NCBI GenBank assembly: GCA_024232965.1
Contig: JACKQF010000001.1
Location: forward strand, 1,054,001 to 1,118,000
Direction of reading: 5' to 3'
Source of the DNA: Verrucomicrobiaceae bacterium
GTDB lineage: Bacteria > Verrucomicrobiota > Verrucomicrobiia > Verrucomicrobiales > Verrucomicrobiaceae
DNA: 64,000 bases
Of the stretch, positions 44,487-54,597 are shown piece after piece. The position numbers and the translations under genes are program-made. The first letter of the stretch is position 1; the number at the start of each line of letters is the position of its first letter. Below the pieces are notes generated by a model. That model searched no databases. It was not told the DNA's origin and was given only the letters and a program-made list of their open reading frames with translations.

Positions 44487-46799
44487 ATGAAGCCTTTTCT
44501 TTCTCACACTCGTCCAAAACAGTCCGTCAACCGCTTGTTAGTGCTCACCATGGTTGGTCTTTCGCTTCCTGCATTTGCAGGCGGAGGGCAGTGGACTGTC
44601 GTTGCCTGGAATAATCTGGGCATGCATTGCATGGATGATGATTACAGCGTGTTTTCCATCCTCCCTCCGTTCAATACCATCAATGCCCAAGTGATGGATG
44701 CGACGGGTCATCTGGTGACCGATCCGGCGACTGCTGGAATCACAGTGACTTACCATGCGGTGGCGAATCCCGATGGATCGATCAATACGACGGCCCTAGA
44801 CAAGACAAACTTCTACGACTACGCGGCAGACTTGTTTGGGGCGAACCTTTCCGTTGATGAAGGACTCGCCGGGAATAGCATGCCGGGCGCGGCCAACACT
44901 CCTCAGTCGATGACGTGGGACGCGGGCATGAATTGGTTTGAGGCAGCAGGTATCCCTCTCTGTCCCAAAGATGATAATGGTGTGCCCAATCCCCATCCGC
45001 TGATGCGGGTGTCCGTGAAGAATGGCAGCAACACCGTCTTGGCGTACGCAGACATCGTGGTGCCGGTGTCGGATGAAATGGACTGCCGGGCCTGCCACAA
45101 ATCAGGATCCGGCCCTGAAGCTCAACCTGTCGGAGGTTGGGTCAATGACGCGAACGATAAGCGTGACTTTCGCTTGAACATCCTGCGATTACACGACGAA
45201 AAAAATTCGGCAAATCCCCTCTATGCCGCAGCGCTATCGGCGATGGGGTATGCCTCTCAAGGGCTCTATCATAGCGTGGTCAACGATAGCAAATCGATCC
45301 TCTGCGCTAAGTGTCATGCGTCCGAGGCTCTGGGCACGGGCGGCTTCGCTGGAGTGCCTCCGTTGACGGCCGCGATGCATTCGAAGCATGCCACGGTGAC
45401 CAATCCAACCAACGGTCAGCCGATGGATTCGATTCAGAGCCGCAATGCCTGCTATCTCTGCCATCCCGGTAGCGAGACGCGGTGTCTGCGTGGGGCAATG
45501 GGCGGTGCAGTGAACGCGGCAGACGGGTCTCTGGTGATGCAGTGCCAGAGTTGCCATGGCTCAATGAGCGTCGTCGGGGCATCGACTCGCACTGGTTGGT
45601 TGGATGAGCCGAACTGCCAAGCCTGCCACAGCGGCGATGCCGTAAACAATGAGGGGCAGGCTCGATTTACGAATGTCTTCACTGCGGGCACCACTCTCCG
45701 TGTGCCCGCGAATCAACGTTTTGCAACGAATGCGGACACTCCCCTTGCTGGGAAATCTCTGTTTCGTTTTTCCAAAGGCCATGGAGGCTTGGTCTGTAGC
45801 GCCTGTCATGGATCGACGCATGCGGAGTATCCCTCACTGCATCGGGACGATAATCTTTATTCATGGAACAAACAGGGGCATCGGGGCAAGCTTGCTGACT
45901 GCACCGTATGTCACGCAACTATGCCCTCCAATAGCGTAGGCGGACCCCATGGGCTCCATCCAATCGGCAGCACGAACTGGGTGAAAGATCACGCTGACAT
46001 CGCACGCGCTATCGGCCCGAATTACAATGCGTGTCGCGAGTGCCATGGTTCCGATCTCCGTGGCACGGCGCTATCGAGGGCGCAGGCGGATCGATCGCTG
46101 AATACCAAATTTGGAACTTTGACTCTTCGTCGCGGGATGGAGGTCAGTTGCTACTACTGCCACAATGGCCCCAGCAGTAGCAATGCCAGCAGCCATGTCG
46201 GTCCGACTGTTGCCAGTGGTCAACTTAGTGTGCCAAAAGACACGCCAGCAAACATCACCTTGACCGCGAGTGGATCGAACCCACTGCTACGCGTCATTCA
46301 GCAGCCGATGCATGGCACGGTCGGAATCGCCGGAACGGTTGCGACCTACTTCCCTGATTCTGGCTACCAAGGTCCAGACTACTTCACCTACATCGCCAGT
46401 GATTCGGGGAGCTATGTGGACTCTAAACCGGCAACAATCTCCGTCACGGTTGGCGTGGCCGCCCAACGCCAAGACACCGACGGCGATGGTTTGAGTGACT
46501 GGATCGAATACGCGCTTGGGCTCGACCCATTGCTACCGAGCAAGCCTGTTGTGCCCAAACAACAGATCGAAAACATCAGCGGTACCAACTATCAGACGTT
46601 GCGTGTATTTCGCGGCCCGATGTTGCCGCCCGATCTGCCAATCAGCATAACAATCTCGGGCACCCTCTTGAATTGGTCTCCCGCAACGGTGCTGCTCAAT
46701 ACACCCACTGAACTGAAAGCTAGGGACACTGTCGATGCGGCTCTACCCGGTGCCCGCTTCATCCGAGTTGAGGGAACCCGCCAGACACCAAATCCATGA
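44487..46799 (+). CDS. nine-haem cytochrome c with Ig-like C-terminus
   Basis: This encodes 770 residues with a signal peptide ending at about PAFA-GGG. It contains nine CxxCH haem sites between about residues 200 and 560: CRACH, CAKCH, CYLCH, CQSCH, CQACH, CSACH, CTVCH, CRECH and CYYCH. The N-terminal WNNLGMHCMDDDYSVFS block recurs in multihaem proteins of other phyla (from memory). After the haems come a cadherin/Ig-like domain (QPMHGTVGIAGTVATYFPDS) and a thrombospondin-3-like DTDGDGLSDWIEYALGLDP, as in many exported Verrucomicrobia proteins. It is likely periplasmic or surface electron transfer. Its stop overlaps the start of a sigma factor (ATGA at 46796-46799). Confidence 0.93.
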   Translation: MKPFLSHTRPKQSVNRLLVLTMVGLSLPAFAGGGQWTVVAWNNLGMHCMDDDYSVFSILPPFNTINAQVMDATGHLVTDPATAGITVTYHAVANPDGSINTTALDKTNFYDYAADLFGANLSVDEGLAGNSMPGAANTPQSMTWDAGMNWFEAAGIPLCPKDDNGVPNPHPLMRVSVKNGSNTVLAYADIVVPVSDEMDCRACHKSGSGPEAQPVGGWVNDANDKRDFRLNILRLHDEKNSANPLYAAALSAMGYASQGLYHSVVNDSKSILCAKCHASEALGTGGFAGVPPLTAAMHSKHATVTNPTNGQPMDSIQSRNACYLCHPGSETRCLRGAMGGAVNAADGSLVMQCQSCHGSMSVVGASTRTGWLDEPNCQACHSGDAVNNEGQARFTNVFTAGTTLRVPANQRFATNADTPLAGKSLFRFSKGHGGLVCSACHGSTHAEYPSLHRDDNLYSWNKQGHRGKLADCTVCHATMPSNSVGGPHGLHPIGSTNWVKDHADIARAIGPNYNACRECHGSDLRGTALSRAQADRSLNTKFGTLTLRRGMEVSCYYCHNGPSSSNASSHVGPTVASGQLSVPKDTPANITLTASGSNPLLRVIQQPMHGTVGIAGTVATYFPDSGYQGPDYFTYIASDSGSYVDSKPATISVTVGVAAQRQDTDGDGLSDWIEYALGLDPLLPSKPVVPKQQIENISGTNYQTLRVFRGPMLPPDLPISITISGTLLNWSPATVLLNTPTELKARDTVDAALPGARFIRVEGTRQTPNP

Positions 46800-47380
46800 T
46801 CCAAGACCTCAACGACATGACCCACGGCGCACCCGACCAACTCGGCGTGCTCTTTGATCGTGCCGTGCAGGGGGACTCTGATGCGGCGACGCAACTCTAC
46901 ACTGCATGCATGCCACGCTTGAGTCTGCATCTGCAATCGTTCTGCCCGCTGGATCTGGCTCGACAGTTTGCTCACGACGCGCTGGCCTTGGCCTTTTCTA
47001 AAAGCGACAGGTATGCAAATGGCGGGACCTTCTTTGCCTGGATCAAAACACTGGCTCGCAACTTGGCTAGCAATCATCAACGCGAGGCCGTGCGTCGTGC
47101 GCGTCGTGAACTCGCCTATTGGGAGTTTGAGCTCGTCCATGTCGGTTCGGGAGATTCGGCTCCGTCACGCTGGCTACCTCTGTTGAATCAATGTCTGGCG
47201 ACGCTGGATCCAGGGCATCGCGATATGCTTGTGCAACACTTTGTGTTCGGACAGTCCGGCCGAGAGATCGCGGAGCGCCAAGGTCGCAAGCGCAGTGCCG
47301 TTGCGATTCAACTTCATCGCCTTTGCAAAATGCTTCGAGACCGCCTTCAGGCCGCCCATTTCGAAATGCTTAATCGTTAG
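46796..47380 (+). CDS. ECF-type RNA polymerase sigma factor
   Basis: This encodes 194 residues. Region 2 spans about 20-95 (LARQFAHDALALAFSKSD, FFAWIKTLARNLASNHQRE) and region 4 about 130-185 (LATLDPGHRDMLVQHFVFG, GREIAERQGRKRSAVAIQLH). No anti-sigma gene is adjacent. Its ATG overlaps the stop of the cytochrome gene, so translation is coupled. The giant InlB-repeat gene starts 28 bases after its stop. A sigma factor placed between two export-protein genes suggests an autoregulated operon; the controlled promoters are unknown. Confidence 0.9.
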   Translation: MIQDLNDMTHGAPDQLGVLFDRAVQGDSDAATQLYTACMPRLSLHLQSFCPLDLARQFAHDALALAFSKSDRYANGGTFFAWIKTLARNLASNHQREAVRRARRELAYWEFELVHVGSGDSAPSRWLPLLNQCLATLDPGHRDMLVQHFVFGQSGREIAERQGRKRSAVAIQLHRLCKMLRDRLQAAHFEMLNR

Positions 47381-47408
47381 TTTTCCCAATACACTCCTCG
47401 TAATTCCC

Positions 47409-50400
47409 ATGAAACAATACCGCGCAATACTCAGCCTCATCATCACCCTGATGGTCATGGCACTGACCTTGTCTGTCTCTAGTTCTGCCAGAGCTCAAGG
47501 CATCGCCTACGGCAGCATCAACAACTTCGACACGGTCAATGACACCGGGCACGAATGCCATGGATTCGAGATCGAAATCGAAGACTGCCACAGCACCGAC
47601 ATCACCTACACCTACAATTACAACCACTACGGGGTGCCGGAGATTAGCGAGGACAATTCTGTTGCCGGTCATCCCAAGTGCAAAATTCGTTGGTCCAGCA
47701 AAAAGAACGCGGATGGGTCTTGGGCGGCGTATACAGCAATCCCGAGCGGGCCGATTTCGCCAACAAACGGCCACATGTTTACGAATCCAAATGTCAATTT
47801 TGGTGGAGAGCATTTTGGGGTCGGCTATCGGGCTGCGGTGGGTGCGGTGAAGTACAATTGGTTGATTGACAATGGCGCTGGTGTCTTGGTGAACGGTGGT
47901 GCGGTACAGGTGGCTACGCCGACGTTTACTTACTTTCCGGCGGTGGGCGTGGTTGCGCCTCAAGTGCAGGCAGTGATTGCTCCGCCTCCGCCTCCTGCTC
48001 CGCCTGTCAAAGAGTTCGGTAAAGCAGTGTGGGTGAAGGAAATCAAAACGACCACCCACAACGAAAATAAGATCAAACTTCGCGAACTCGTTTCGGACGA
48101 TCCGGCGGACCCAAATGACAAAAACTGGGCAAATGGCGAACCAGATGAGGTCGAAGTGGAGTGGCGCATCCTACAGAAGAAGACCAGTGCTGCCGACGGT
48201 GGGGTGAATGGGGAACTGGCCGCAGCACCCGAGGAGCTTCCCAACGGCAATGAAGTCGTCACTCGACGCTACGAATTCTACAAATATGTGGGACCTCTTG
48301 ATGCAGAGACAGGCGAAGCCATGGGAGATGCGGTGGGAGCGGATGGTCTGCACGGTAGTGGAACGGTGACGTATGCAGATCATTTCGATGGTGCCTTAGG
48401 TGAATGGGTCAGCGTCACAACCGATATGGCGACGAAAGTGGTGGTTGGCGATTACACCGGTGCTCAAATGGCTGCGGTAGATGTGGAGGCAGTGGTTGGT
48501 TTGATCGATCACGTGGGAGATGCGAAGCTCAACACTCCCTTCGCGCCGAGGACCGTGGTAGTCGAGGGTGCCCTCCCGTTTACAGCTACGCAAGACGGGG
48601 CTCTGCCTCCTGGGATGACATTTGACACTGTTCAAGGCGTGCTGTCCGGCACGCCGACTGCGGCGGGTGAGTTCGCGTTTCAGATTACTGCTTCTGACGG
48701 CGTGAATCCTGATGTGTCAAAAAATTACACCATGACCGTGGCTGCCGCAGGTGTTGCATTGCCACCGACGAGTCTGCTGGATACCTCGGCCCAGCCTGTG
48801 GGCGGTGGGACGACGGCGGGCGATGGATCGTATGACCCTGGGACGGATGTCACGGTCGATGCAACTCCAAATGTGGGTTTTGATTTTGTGAATTGGACTG
48901 ACAACGGTGTGATCGTCAGCAACTCTGCTAGCTACACTTTCACGTTGGATGTGAACCACTCCTTGGTTGCGAATTTTGCACCGCAGGTCGCCAGTTGGAT
49001 CATCAATGCTTCCGCAAATCCAGTGGTCGGTGGAGTCACCGCAGGCAGCGGTGCCTATGATGATGGGAGCAGCGTTACGCTTACGGCGACGCCAAGCGTG
49101 GGTTACAATTTTTTGAATTGGACCGAAGGCGGTGTGGTCGTGAGTGCGGCTGCCAGCCTGACATTCACCGCCACGGGGGATCGGAACTTAGTAGCTAATT
49201 TTTCTGCCGTGCCGGTATTTGACGTAACCACAAGTGCTGCGCCAATTGCAGGAGGGGCAACTAGCGGAGACGGGGCGTATGCCAGCGGCAGCAGTGCCAC
49301 GGTGGTTGCCACGGCCAATGGAGGGTATACCTTTGTGAACTGGACGGTTGGAGGGACTCAAGTCAGCACGAATGCTAGCTACACCTTCACTGTCAGCGCC
49401 AACAAGGCATTGGTGGCCAATTTTGTGCCTACGTCTGGTGATGTAACCATTGCGACGAGTTCCAGTCCAAGTGCGGGTGGCTCGACTACTGGTGGTGGAG
49501 CGTATGGTGTTGGTGATAGCGTCACGGTCACGGCGACTCCGAATCCAGGCTATGAGTTCTCAAAATGGAAGGAAGGTGGCAGCACGGCAAGCAACAGCGC
49601 TAGCTATACCTTCACGGCTTCGACGAGTCGGAATCTGGTCGCTAGTTTCTATCAAGCATACTACGTCAGTGCGTCAGCCCTGCCTGCTGTAGGAGGCTCG
49701 ACAGAGATGGACAGCACTTCCTACAAGGCGGGCGAAACGGCGCAGGCTCGCGCCACGGCGAGTGCGGGTTATGTGTTTGTGAATTGGACAGAGAATGGAG
49801 CGGTCGTCAGCAATCAGGCGATTTACTCGTTCAATGTCACTGCCAATCGCACTTTGGTGGCACACTTCGCCTCCGCCACTGGTGTGACAATCACGGCCTC
49901 TGCCCTGCCGGTGATCGGCGGAAGCGTCAGCGGTGATGGCAGTTATGATCCAGGGGATAGCGTGACCGTCTCAGCCGTTGCCGACCTCGGCTACACCTTT
50001 ACCAACTGGACGGAGAACGGGGTTTGGATCAGCTCGCTGGCCGACTATACCTTCACGGCTGCTGCCAATCGGAATCTCGTGGCGAATTTTATCCCGGGCT
50101 ATTTGATCGCGGCTTCTGCTTGGCCGCTGACTGCGGGCAGCGTCAGTGGCGATGGGCCGATCGCCGCGGGTGCCAGTGCCACGCTTGTTGCGACCGAAAG
50201 CCCTGGTTACACCTTTACGAACTGGACAGACACTAACGGCAATGAGGTCAGCACCTCAGCCAGCTACACCTTCACACCAACGGCTAACGGAGATTACACG
50301 GCAAACTTTACTGGCGGCATCTTCGGTATTCTTTTTGACTTCGATACCGCTGCACCTGCCCTCGCGGTTGACGATGCTGTGCCTTTTGATCAAACGAGCG

Positions 50401-52865
50401 ATGGGGTTACGGCTTCATTCACTGCGGCCTCTTTCACGGTGCAAACCGAGGCGAGCACAGGGCGAGCCCTCTCAAAGATTACGGGCAATTATCTGGAGGC
50501 TGGGGCAGATCGGGAGTCGCTCAGCATCAGTTTCGGCTCGCCGATGACAGGCGTGCAGGTTGATTTCGCGACCATTGAGGCAATCGCCGGGACGCTCCCG
50601 TCGGATCTCAAAATCACAGCGTTGGACTATTCGACGGGTCCTGGAGTGGTGGTTGGCTCAGCCATTGCTCATGGCACTGTCACTGCGGGCGATTCCTTGC
50701 CTGTCGGCACGTTGTCCTTCAACTCCTCCGCAGGCACTTTTGATAAGATCGTCATCGAATTGGCAGAGCCTTCAGCAGGCGCTCAGCGGTTCTTGGTGGA
50801 CAATGTGCTGGCAAGCCCCGGGGGCACGACTGGGGAGTCGATGCTTTTGGCGAATCCAAATTGGAACATCACGCTGACCGATTTTGGCTACTCCGATTAC
50901 TGCCTCGATAACACTCCCGGTTTTGAAGGTCGCGAGTATCTCTCTGGTGAGTGGGGATCTGCTGTTTCTTATACCCGCGATGGTGTGGCACAGTCACCGA
51001 TTTGGCTGGAACCAAACTTCATCTTCCCAGACTGGCAGACCAATTCCAATTTCCACGTCGTGCAGGCGATTCATCAAGTAGGCACGAATATTGATGGTCT
51101 GCCGATCGCTCAATCGGTGTTGGCGAATGATGATCTACAGATCACGCTTCGATTTGAGATGGTGGATACGGTTACTGGTACTCCGATGGGGTTGACGCCG
51201 GCAAGTTCAGGGAGTGCTGCGAATGCAATCGACAGCAATCGCTATGTCCTGAGCCAGAGTTTCTCGGTGAAGAACATTAGCGGTGTCGCCATCACGAATG
51301 TGCAGCTCTTCCAGTTGTTGCACGGGTTCACCTCGCAGCGTGGATTGTATGATGATCGCGTCTATTCTGGCAAGCTGAGTAACTACCGCTTTGATGTCAC
51401 CCTCGCCGGGGTGGATGAATTTGCAGTGGGCACAGGGAGCTCGGATCTAGGATTGGAAGATTACATTGCCTTCCATTCGAAAGCACAGCCGACTGCCTTT
51501 GAAATCGGCTACTATGGTATCGAGGGCAACGAGATCGACTTTCATTCGATTGGTAAGCCCTCGGAGGGTGTGCACCTTTCCATCGAAGACAACTGGGCCA
51601 ACGCGCCTTACTCGAACCGTGAGGGAACCGATAGCTTTACACCCGCGACGCGCTGGGTGGCGGGCGGGCAGCGCTGGGATCTCGGTGATGTTTCGTTTGG
51701 CCAGAGCACGAGCTTTGATCTGGTGCTCAGTCTTCTCTCTGGGACACGCATTGATCCTGGGACAGGTGGGAACGGGGGGACCAGCGGCAGTGGCAGTTGC
51801 AACGGCGGCTCTGGCCATGTGGGAGGTGTGGACTTTGAGATCGAGGACGTGGATACCCCAGGTGCATTCTTTGGTGATTACTCAGAGGCGGATGACGACG
51901 AAATGCAGGAGAGGGAAAACGATGGCGACTTTGCTTTGCCATCGTTCACCAAGCCTGGTGGCGCTGCAGTAACACAGTTGTGGAACTTGGAGTTCAGTGG
52001 GCAACACACTGGACAGATTCACCTTACCTTTGCCTACAACCCAGCATTGTTGCCGGCGGGGTTTGATGAGGCCACACTGACGATCTTCCATTACAATGGC
52101 ACGCTGTGGGAAGAATTGGTTGGCACGGTTGATACGGTTCATCACACCATCACCGTGAGCACGACGAGCCTTTCGCCCTTTGCTCTGGGGGTGACGACAC
52201 CAGGACAAGATCGCACGATCAGCGCCGCTTCGCTTCCTGTTGTCGGGGGGACGGTTTCGGGCGCAGGCGTCGTTGGCAATGGGGTGGAAGTCACCTTGAT
52301 CGCGACACCTGCCGAGGGCTTTGAGTTTGCAGGGTGGACACGCAACGGAAACCCAGCTGGCTCCAACAATCCGCTGATCTTCACGGCGGACGCCAACTAC
52401 TCAGTGGTCGCCAACTTCAGGGCGATGCCATCAATTGGTGTCACGTCGTTGCCCGCAGCAGGCGGGGCATCGGTTGGGGGAGGTTACCACTCCGTCGGAA
52501 GTTCGGTGACGCTTGATGCCAGCCCAATGCCAGGGTTCTATTTCGTCAACTGGACCGAGGCGGGCCTAGCGGTAAGCACCGCTGCGAGCTACACCTTTAC
52601 CGCTGGCGAGCCCCGCACTCTCGTTGCGAATTTTGCACCATTACCTACCCTACAGATGCAGCCCCGGGCGGGCGGGGCTGGTGGCGATGGCGTTACCTTT
52701 GCGTGGCCGAGCGCCTTCGCGGGATGGGTGCTGGAGGAAAGCCCTGACCTGAGTCCTGGCTCATGGGTTCCATCTACCCGACTGATCCAGACCAATGGCG
52801 AAAACAAGGAGATTGTGGTGCCGCAGAGCGACGGAACTTGCTTCTTTCGATTGGTAAAACCGTAG
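47409..52865 (+). CDS. giant secreted protein with nine InlB-like repeats
   Basis: This encodes 1818 residues from ATG 47409; the frame is open further upstream but overlaps the sigma gene. The signal peptide is MVMALTLSVSSSARAQG. A unique N-terminal domain (to about 390) is followed by a putative-Ig segment (ALPPGMTFDTVQGVLSGTP). Seven InlB-B-like units lie at about 450-970, each with a P(V/A)xGG turn and a (F/Y)xFxNWTE core. A long beta-rich middle follows (about 975-1460) with a Gly/Ser-rich, Cys-containing linker, then two more InlB-like units at about 1600-1745. No anchor motif is seen. It probably acts outside the cell in adhesion or binding. Confidence 0.88.
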   Translation: MKQYRAILSLIITLMVMALTLSVSSSARAQGIAYGSINNFDTVNDTGHECHGFEIEIEDCHSTDITYTYNYNHYGVPEISEDNSVAGHPKCKIRWSSKKNADGSWAAYTAIPSGPISPTNGHMFTNPNVNFGGEHFGVGYRAAVGAVKYNWLIDNGAGVLVNGGAVQVATPTFTYFPAVGVVAPQVQAVIAPPPPPAPPVKEFGKAVWVKEIKTTTHNENKIKLRELVSDDPADPNDKNWANGEPDEVEVEWRILQKKTSAADGGVNGELAAAPEELPNGNEVVTRRYEFYKYVGPLDAETGEAMGDAVGADGLHGSGTVTYADHFDGALGEWVSVTTDMATKVVVGDYTGAQMAAVDVEAVVGLIDHVGDAKLNTPFAPRTVVVEGALPFTATQDGALPPGMTFDTVQGVLSGTPTAAGEFAFQITASDGVNPDVSKNYTMTVAAAGVALPPTSLLDTSAQPVGGGTTAGDGSYDPGTDVTVDATPNVGFDFVNWTDNGVIVSNSASYTFTLDVNHSLVANFAPQVASWIINASANPVVGGVTAGSGAYDDGSSVTLTATPSVGYNFLNWTEGGVVVSAAASLTFTATGDRNLVANFSAVPVFDVTTSAAPIAGGATSGDGAYASGSSATVVATANGGYTFVNWTVGGTQVSTNASYTFTVSANKALVANFVPTSGDVTIATSSSPSAGGSTTGGGAYGVGDSVTVTATPNPGYEFSKWKEGGSTASNSASYTFTASTSRNLVASFYQAYYVSASALPAVGGSTEMDSTSYKAGETAQARATASAGYVFVNWTENGAVVSNQAIYSFNVTANRTLVAHFASATGVTITASALPVIGGSVSGDGSYDPGDSVTVSAVADLGYTFTNWTENGVWISSLADYTFTAAANRNLVANFIPGYLIAASAWPLTAGSVSGDGPIAAGASATLVATESPGYTFTNWTDTNGNEVSTSASYTFTPTANGDYTANFTGGIFGILFDFDTAAPALAVDDAVPFDQTSDGVTASFTAASFTVQTEASTGRALSKITGNYLEAGADRESLSISFGSPMTGVQVDFATIEAIAGTLPSDLKITALDYSTGPGVVVGSAIAHGTVTAGDSLPVGTLSFNSSAGTFDKIVIELAEPSAGAQRFLVDNVLASPGGTTGESMLLANPNWNITLTDFGYSDYCLDNTPGFEGREYLSGEWGSAVSYTRDGVAQSPIWLEPNFIFPDWQTNSNFHVVQAIHQVGTNIDGLPIAQSVLANDDLQITLRFEMVDTVTGTPMGLTPASSGSAANAIDSNRYVLSQSFSVKNISGVAITNVQLFQLLHGFTSQRGLYDDRVYSGKLSNYRFDVTLAGVDEFAVGTGSSDLGLEDYIAFHSKAQPTAFEIGYYGIEGNEIDFHSIGKPSEGVHLSIEDNWANAPYSNREGTDSFTPATRWVAGGQRWDLGDVSFGQSTSFDLVLSLLSGTRIDPGTGGNGGTSGSGSCNGGSGHVGGVDFEIEDVDTPGAFFGDYSEADDDEMQERENDGDFALPSFTKPGGAAVTQLWNLEFSGQHTGQIHLTFAYNPALLPAGFDEATLTIFHYNGTLWEELVGTVDTVHHTITVSTTSLSPFALGVTTPGQDRTISAASLPVVGGTVSGAGVVGNGVEVTLIATPAEGFEFAGWTRNGNPAGSNNPLIFTADANYSVVANFRAMPSIGVTSLPAAGGASVGGGYHSVGSSVTLDASPMPGFYFVNWTEAGLAVSTAASYTFTAGEPRTLVANFAPLPTLQMQPRAGGAGGDGVTFAWPSAFAGWVLEESPDLSPGSWVPSTRLIQTNGENKEIVVPQSDGTCFFRLVKP

Positions 52866-52949
52866 CGCGACAGATACTCTGATTTTTGCTTCGTTGCCCC
52901 CCTCAATTACGGGGTTGCTGGAGGCGGCATTGGGGAGTTGAGTCTCCTC

Positions 52950-53918
52950 ATGCCTGCCACTGCTGCTTTGCCTCTGGGTCCGATTCTGTTCAAACCGATC
53001 TATCAGGGTCGGATTTGGGGTGGGCGGCGATTGGCTTCGGTCCTTGGCCGTGAGTTGCCTGGGCGCTATGAACCGATTGGCGAGTCTTGGGAGGTCTCGG
53101 ATCGCGAGGAGGCGATGAGTCTGGTTCGGGGCGACGGGGCCACATCTTTGCATGAACTCTGGATGACGCGGCGGGCGGAGGTTTTTGGTGAGGCGCTCGT
53201 TGGGCATCCGTCGCCACGTTTTCCGCTCTTGATGAAGATACTGGATGCCTGCGATGATCTGTCCATCCAGGTCCATCCGCCCGTGGGTGTGGCGGCTGAG
53301 TTGGGCGGTGAGCCAAAGACGGAGATGTGGTTCGTCGCACATGCGGATCCTGGTGCGAAGATTTATGCAGGACTGCGGGAAGGGGTGAAGAGGGTGGATT
53401 TTGAGGAGGCGCTGCGCACTGGTAAAGTTGCCGATGTGGTGCATGCGCTGCTTCCAAAAAGTGGAGATTGCTTGTTCATCCCCAGTGGGCGTATCCATGC
53501 GATCGGCGCAGGGCTCTTGATCTATGAGATCCAGCAAAACAGCGATACGACGTATCGCGTGTTTGATTGGAACCGAACCGATGCCAACGGGAAGCCCCGG
53601 CAATTGCACATCGAGCAGTCATTGCGCTCGATCGACTTCACCGATTTTGAGCCAAGGATGGCGCGGCCCACAGCGGATGGCACCGTGGCGAAGTGTGAGT
53701 TTTTCGATGTGCGGGAAAGCACACTCAGCCCAGGAGGTGCTGCTGGTGAGTCGGGAGAGAGTCTGACGATCGCGGTGACTCGGGGCACCCTGCGCTGCGG
53801 AGATGTGGCTCTAAGTGCGGGCGATTTTTGTCTGATTCCTGCTTGTCTGGCGACGGAGAATCGCCGAATTGACGGATGCTCCGCCGACAGCCATTGGTTG
53901 GAGATTCGCATTCCATGA
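52950..53918 (+). CDS. manA: mannose-6-phosphate isomerase (class I)
   Basis: This encodes 322 residues, the short bacterial form. The enzyme interconverts mannose-6-P and fructose-6-P. Zn ligands are visible: IQVHPP (Gln, His), KTEMWFV (Glu) and FIPSGRIHAIGAG (His). The active-site segment YEIQQNSDTTYRVFDW follows. I chose ATG 52950 over TTG 52938. Its stop overlaps the start of the SGNH hydrolase gene by four bases (ATGA), making it the first gene of a tight run of five. Confidence 0.95.
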   Translation: MPATAALPLGPILFKPIYQGRIWGGRRLASVLGRELPGRYEPIGESWEVSDREEAMSLVRGDGATSLHELWMTRRAEVFGEALVGHPSPRFPLLMKILDACDDLSIQVHPPVGVAAELGGEPKTEMWFVAHADPGAKIYAGLREGVKRVDFEEALRTGKVADVVHALLPKSGDCLFIPSGRIHAIGAGLLIYEIQQNSDTTYRVFDWNRTDANGKPRQLHIEQSLRSIDFTDFEPRMARPTADGTVAKCEFFDVRESTLSPGGAAGESGESLTIAVTRGTLRCGDVALSAGDFCLIPACLATENRRIDGCSADSHWLEIRIP

Positions 53919-54577
53919 AGCTTTATTACCTCCCTCTCGTTTGCTTGGCCTTCGGCCTGACTTTAAGTGCTCAAACTGAAAAGCCCAAGGGGGCCAAGTG
54001 GGACGCCGCTATGGCGGAGTTTGATGAGCTCGATAAGTCGACGCCTCCGCCAGCATCTCCGATTGTTTTTGTGGGCAGTTCGTCGATCCGCAAGTGGACG
54101 ACCTTAGCGGCGGATTTTCCCGGACTGCCAGTCATCAATCGTGGCTTTGGCGGTTCGCAGATGTCCGACTTGCTGCAATACTTTGACCGTCTAGTGACGA
54201 CCTACAAGCCCGCCCAGCTTGTAGTGTATGAGGGCGACAATGATCTGGGGGCGAGCAAATCCCCCGAGCAGGTGTTGGCGGACTTCAAGACGTTTTGCGC
54301 CAAGGTGCGTGCTGTCTTTCCGGATGTGCCAGTGCATTTCATCTCAACCAAGCCGAGCCCTAAACGGATCGCCATCATTGACAAGCAGCGTCAATTCAAT
54401 GCGATGTTGGTGGAGTATCTGGCGACTCAACAGAAGATGGATTTCATCGATGTGTTTAGCCTGATGCTCGATGAATCCGGGAAGCCGGTGCAGACACTCT
54501 TTGTTGCAGACAACCTGCACATGACGCCAGCGGGCTACGCCATCTGGACGGCGGCGGTGTCGAAGGCCCTCCAATAA
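53915..54577 (+). CDS. secreted SGNH/GDSL-type esterase
   Basis: This encodes 220 residues from ATG 53915 with a signal peptide (LVCLAFGLTLSAQT). It has an SGNH fold: IVFVGSSSIRKW holds the nucleophile serine, INRGFGGSQMSD the glycine block, VVYEGDNDLGAS the Asn block, and DNLHMTPAGYAIW the catalytic Asp-His pair. It probably de-acetylates or hydrolyses an extracytoplasmic ester. It is coupled to manA by overlap, and the HAD gene follows 20 bases later. Confidence 0.9.
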   Translation: MKLYYLPLVCLAFGLTLSAQTEKPKGAKWDAAMAEFDELDKSTPPPASPIVFVGSSSIRKWTTLAADFPGLPVINRGFGGSQMSDLLQYFDRLVTTYKPAQLVVYEGDNDLGASKSPEQVLADFKTFCAKVRAVFPDVPVHFISTKPSPKRIAIIDKQRQFNAMLVEYLATQQKMDFIDVFSLMLDESGKPVQTLFVADNLHMTPAGYAIWTAAVSKALQ

Positions 54578-54597
54578 CTCACGCCTTTTCTTATTCT

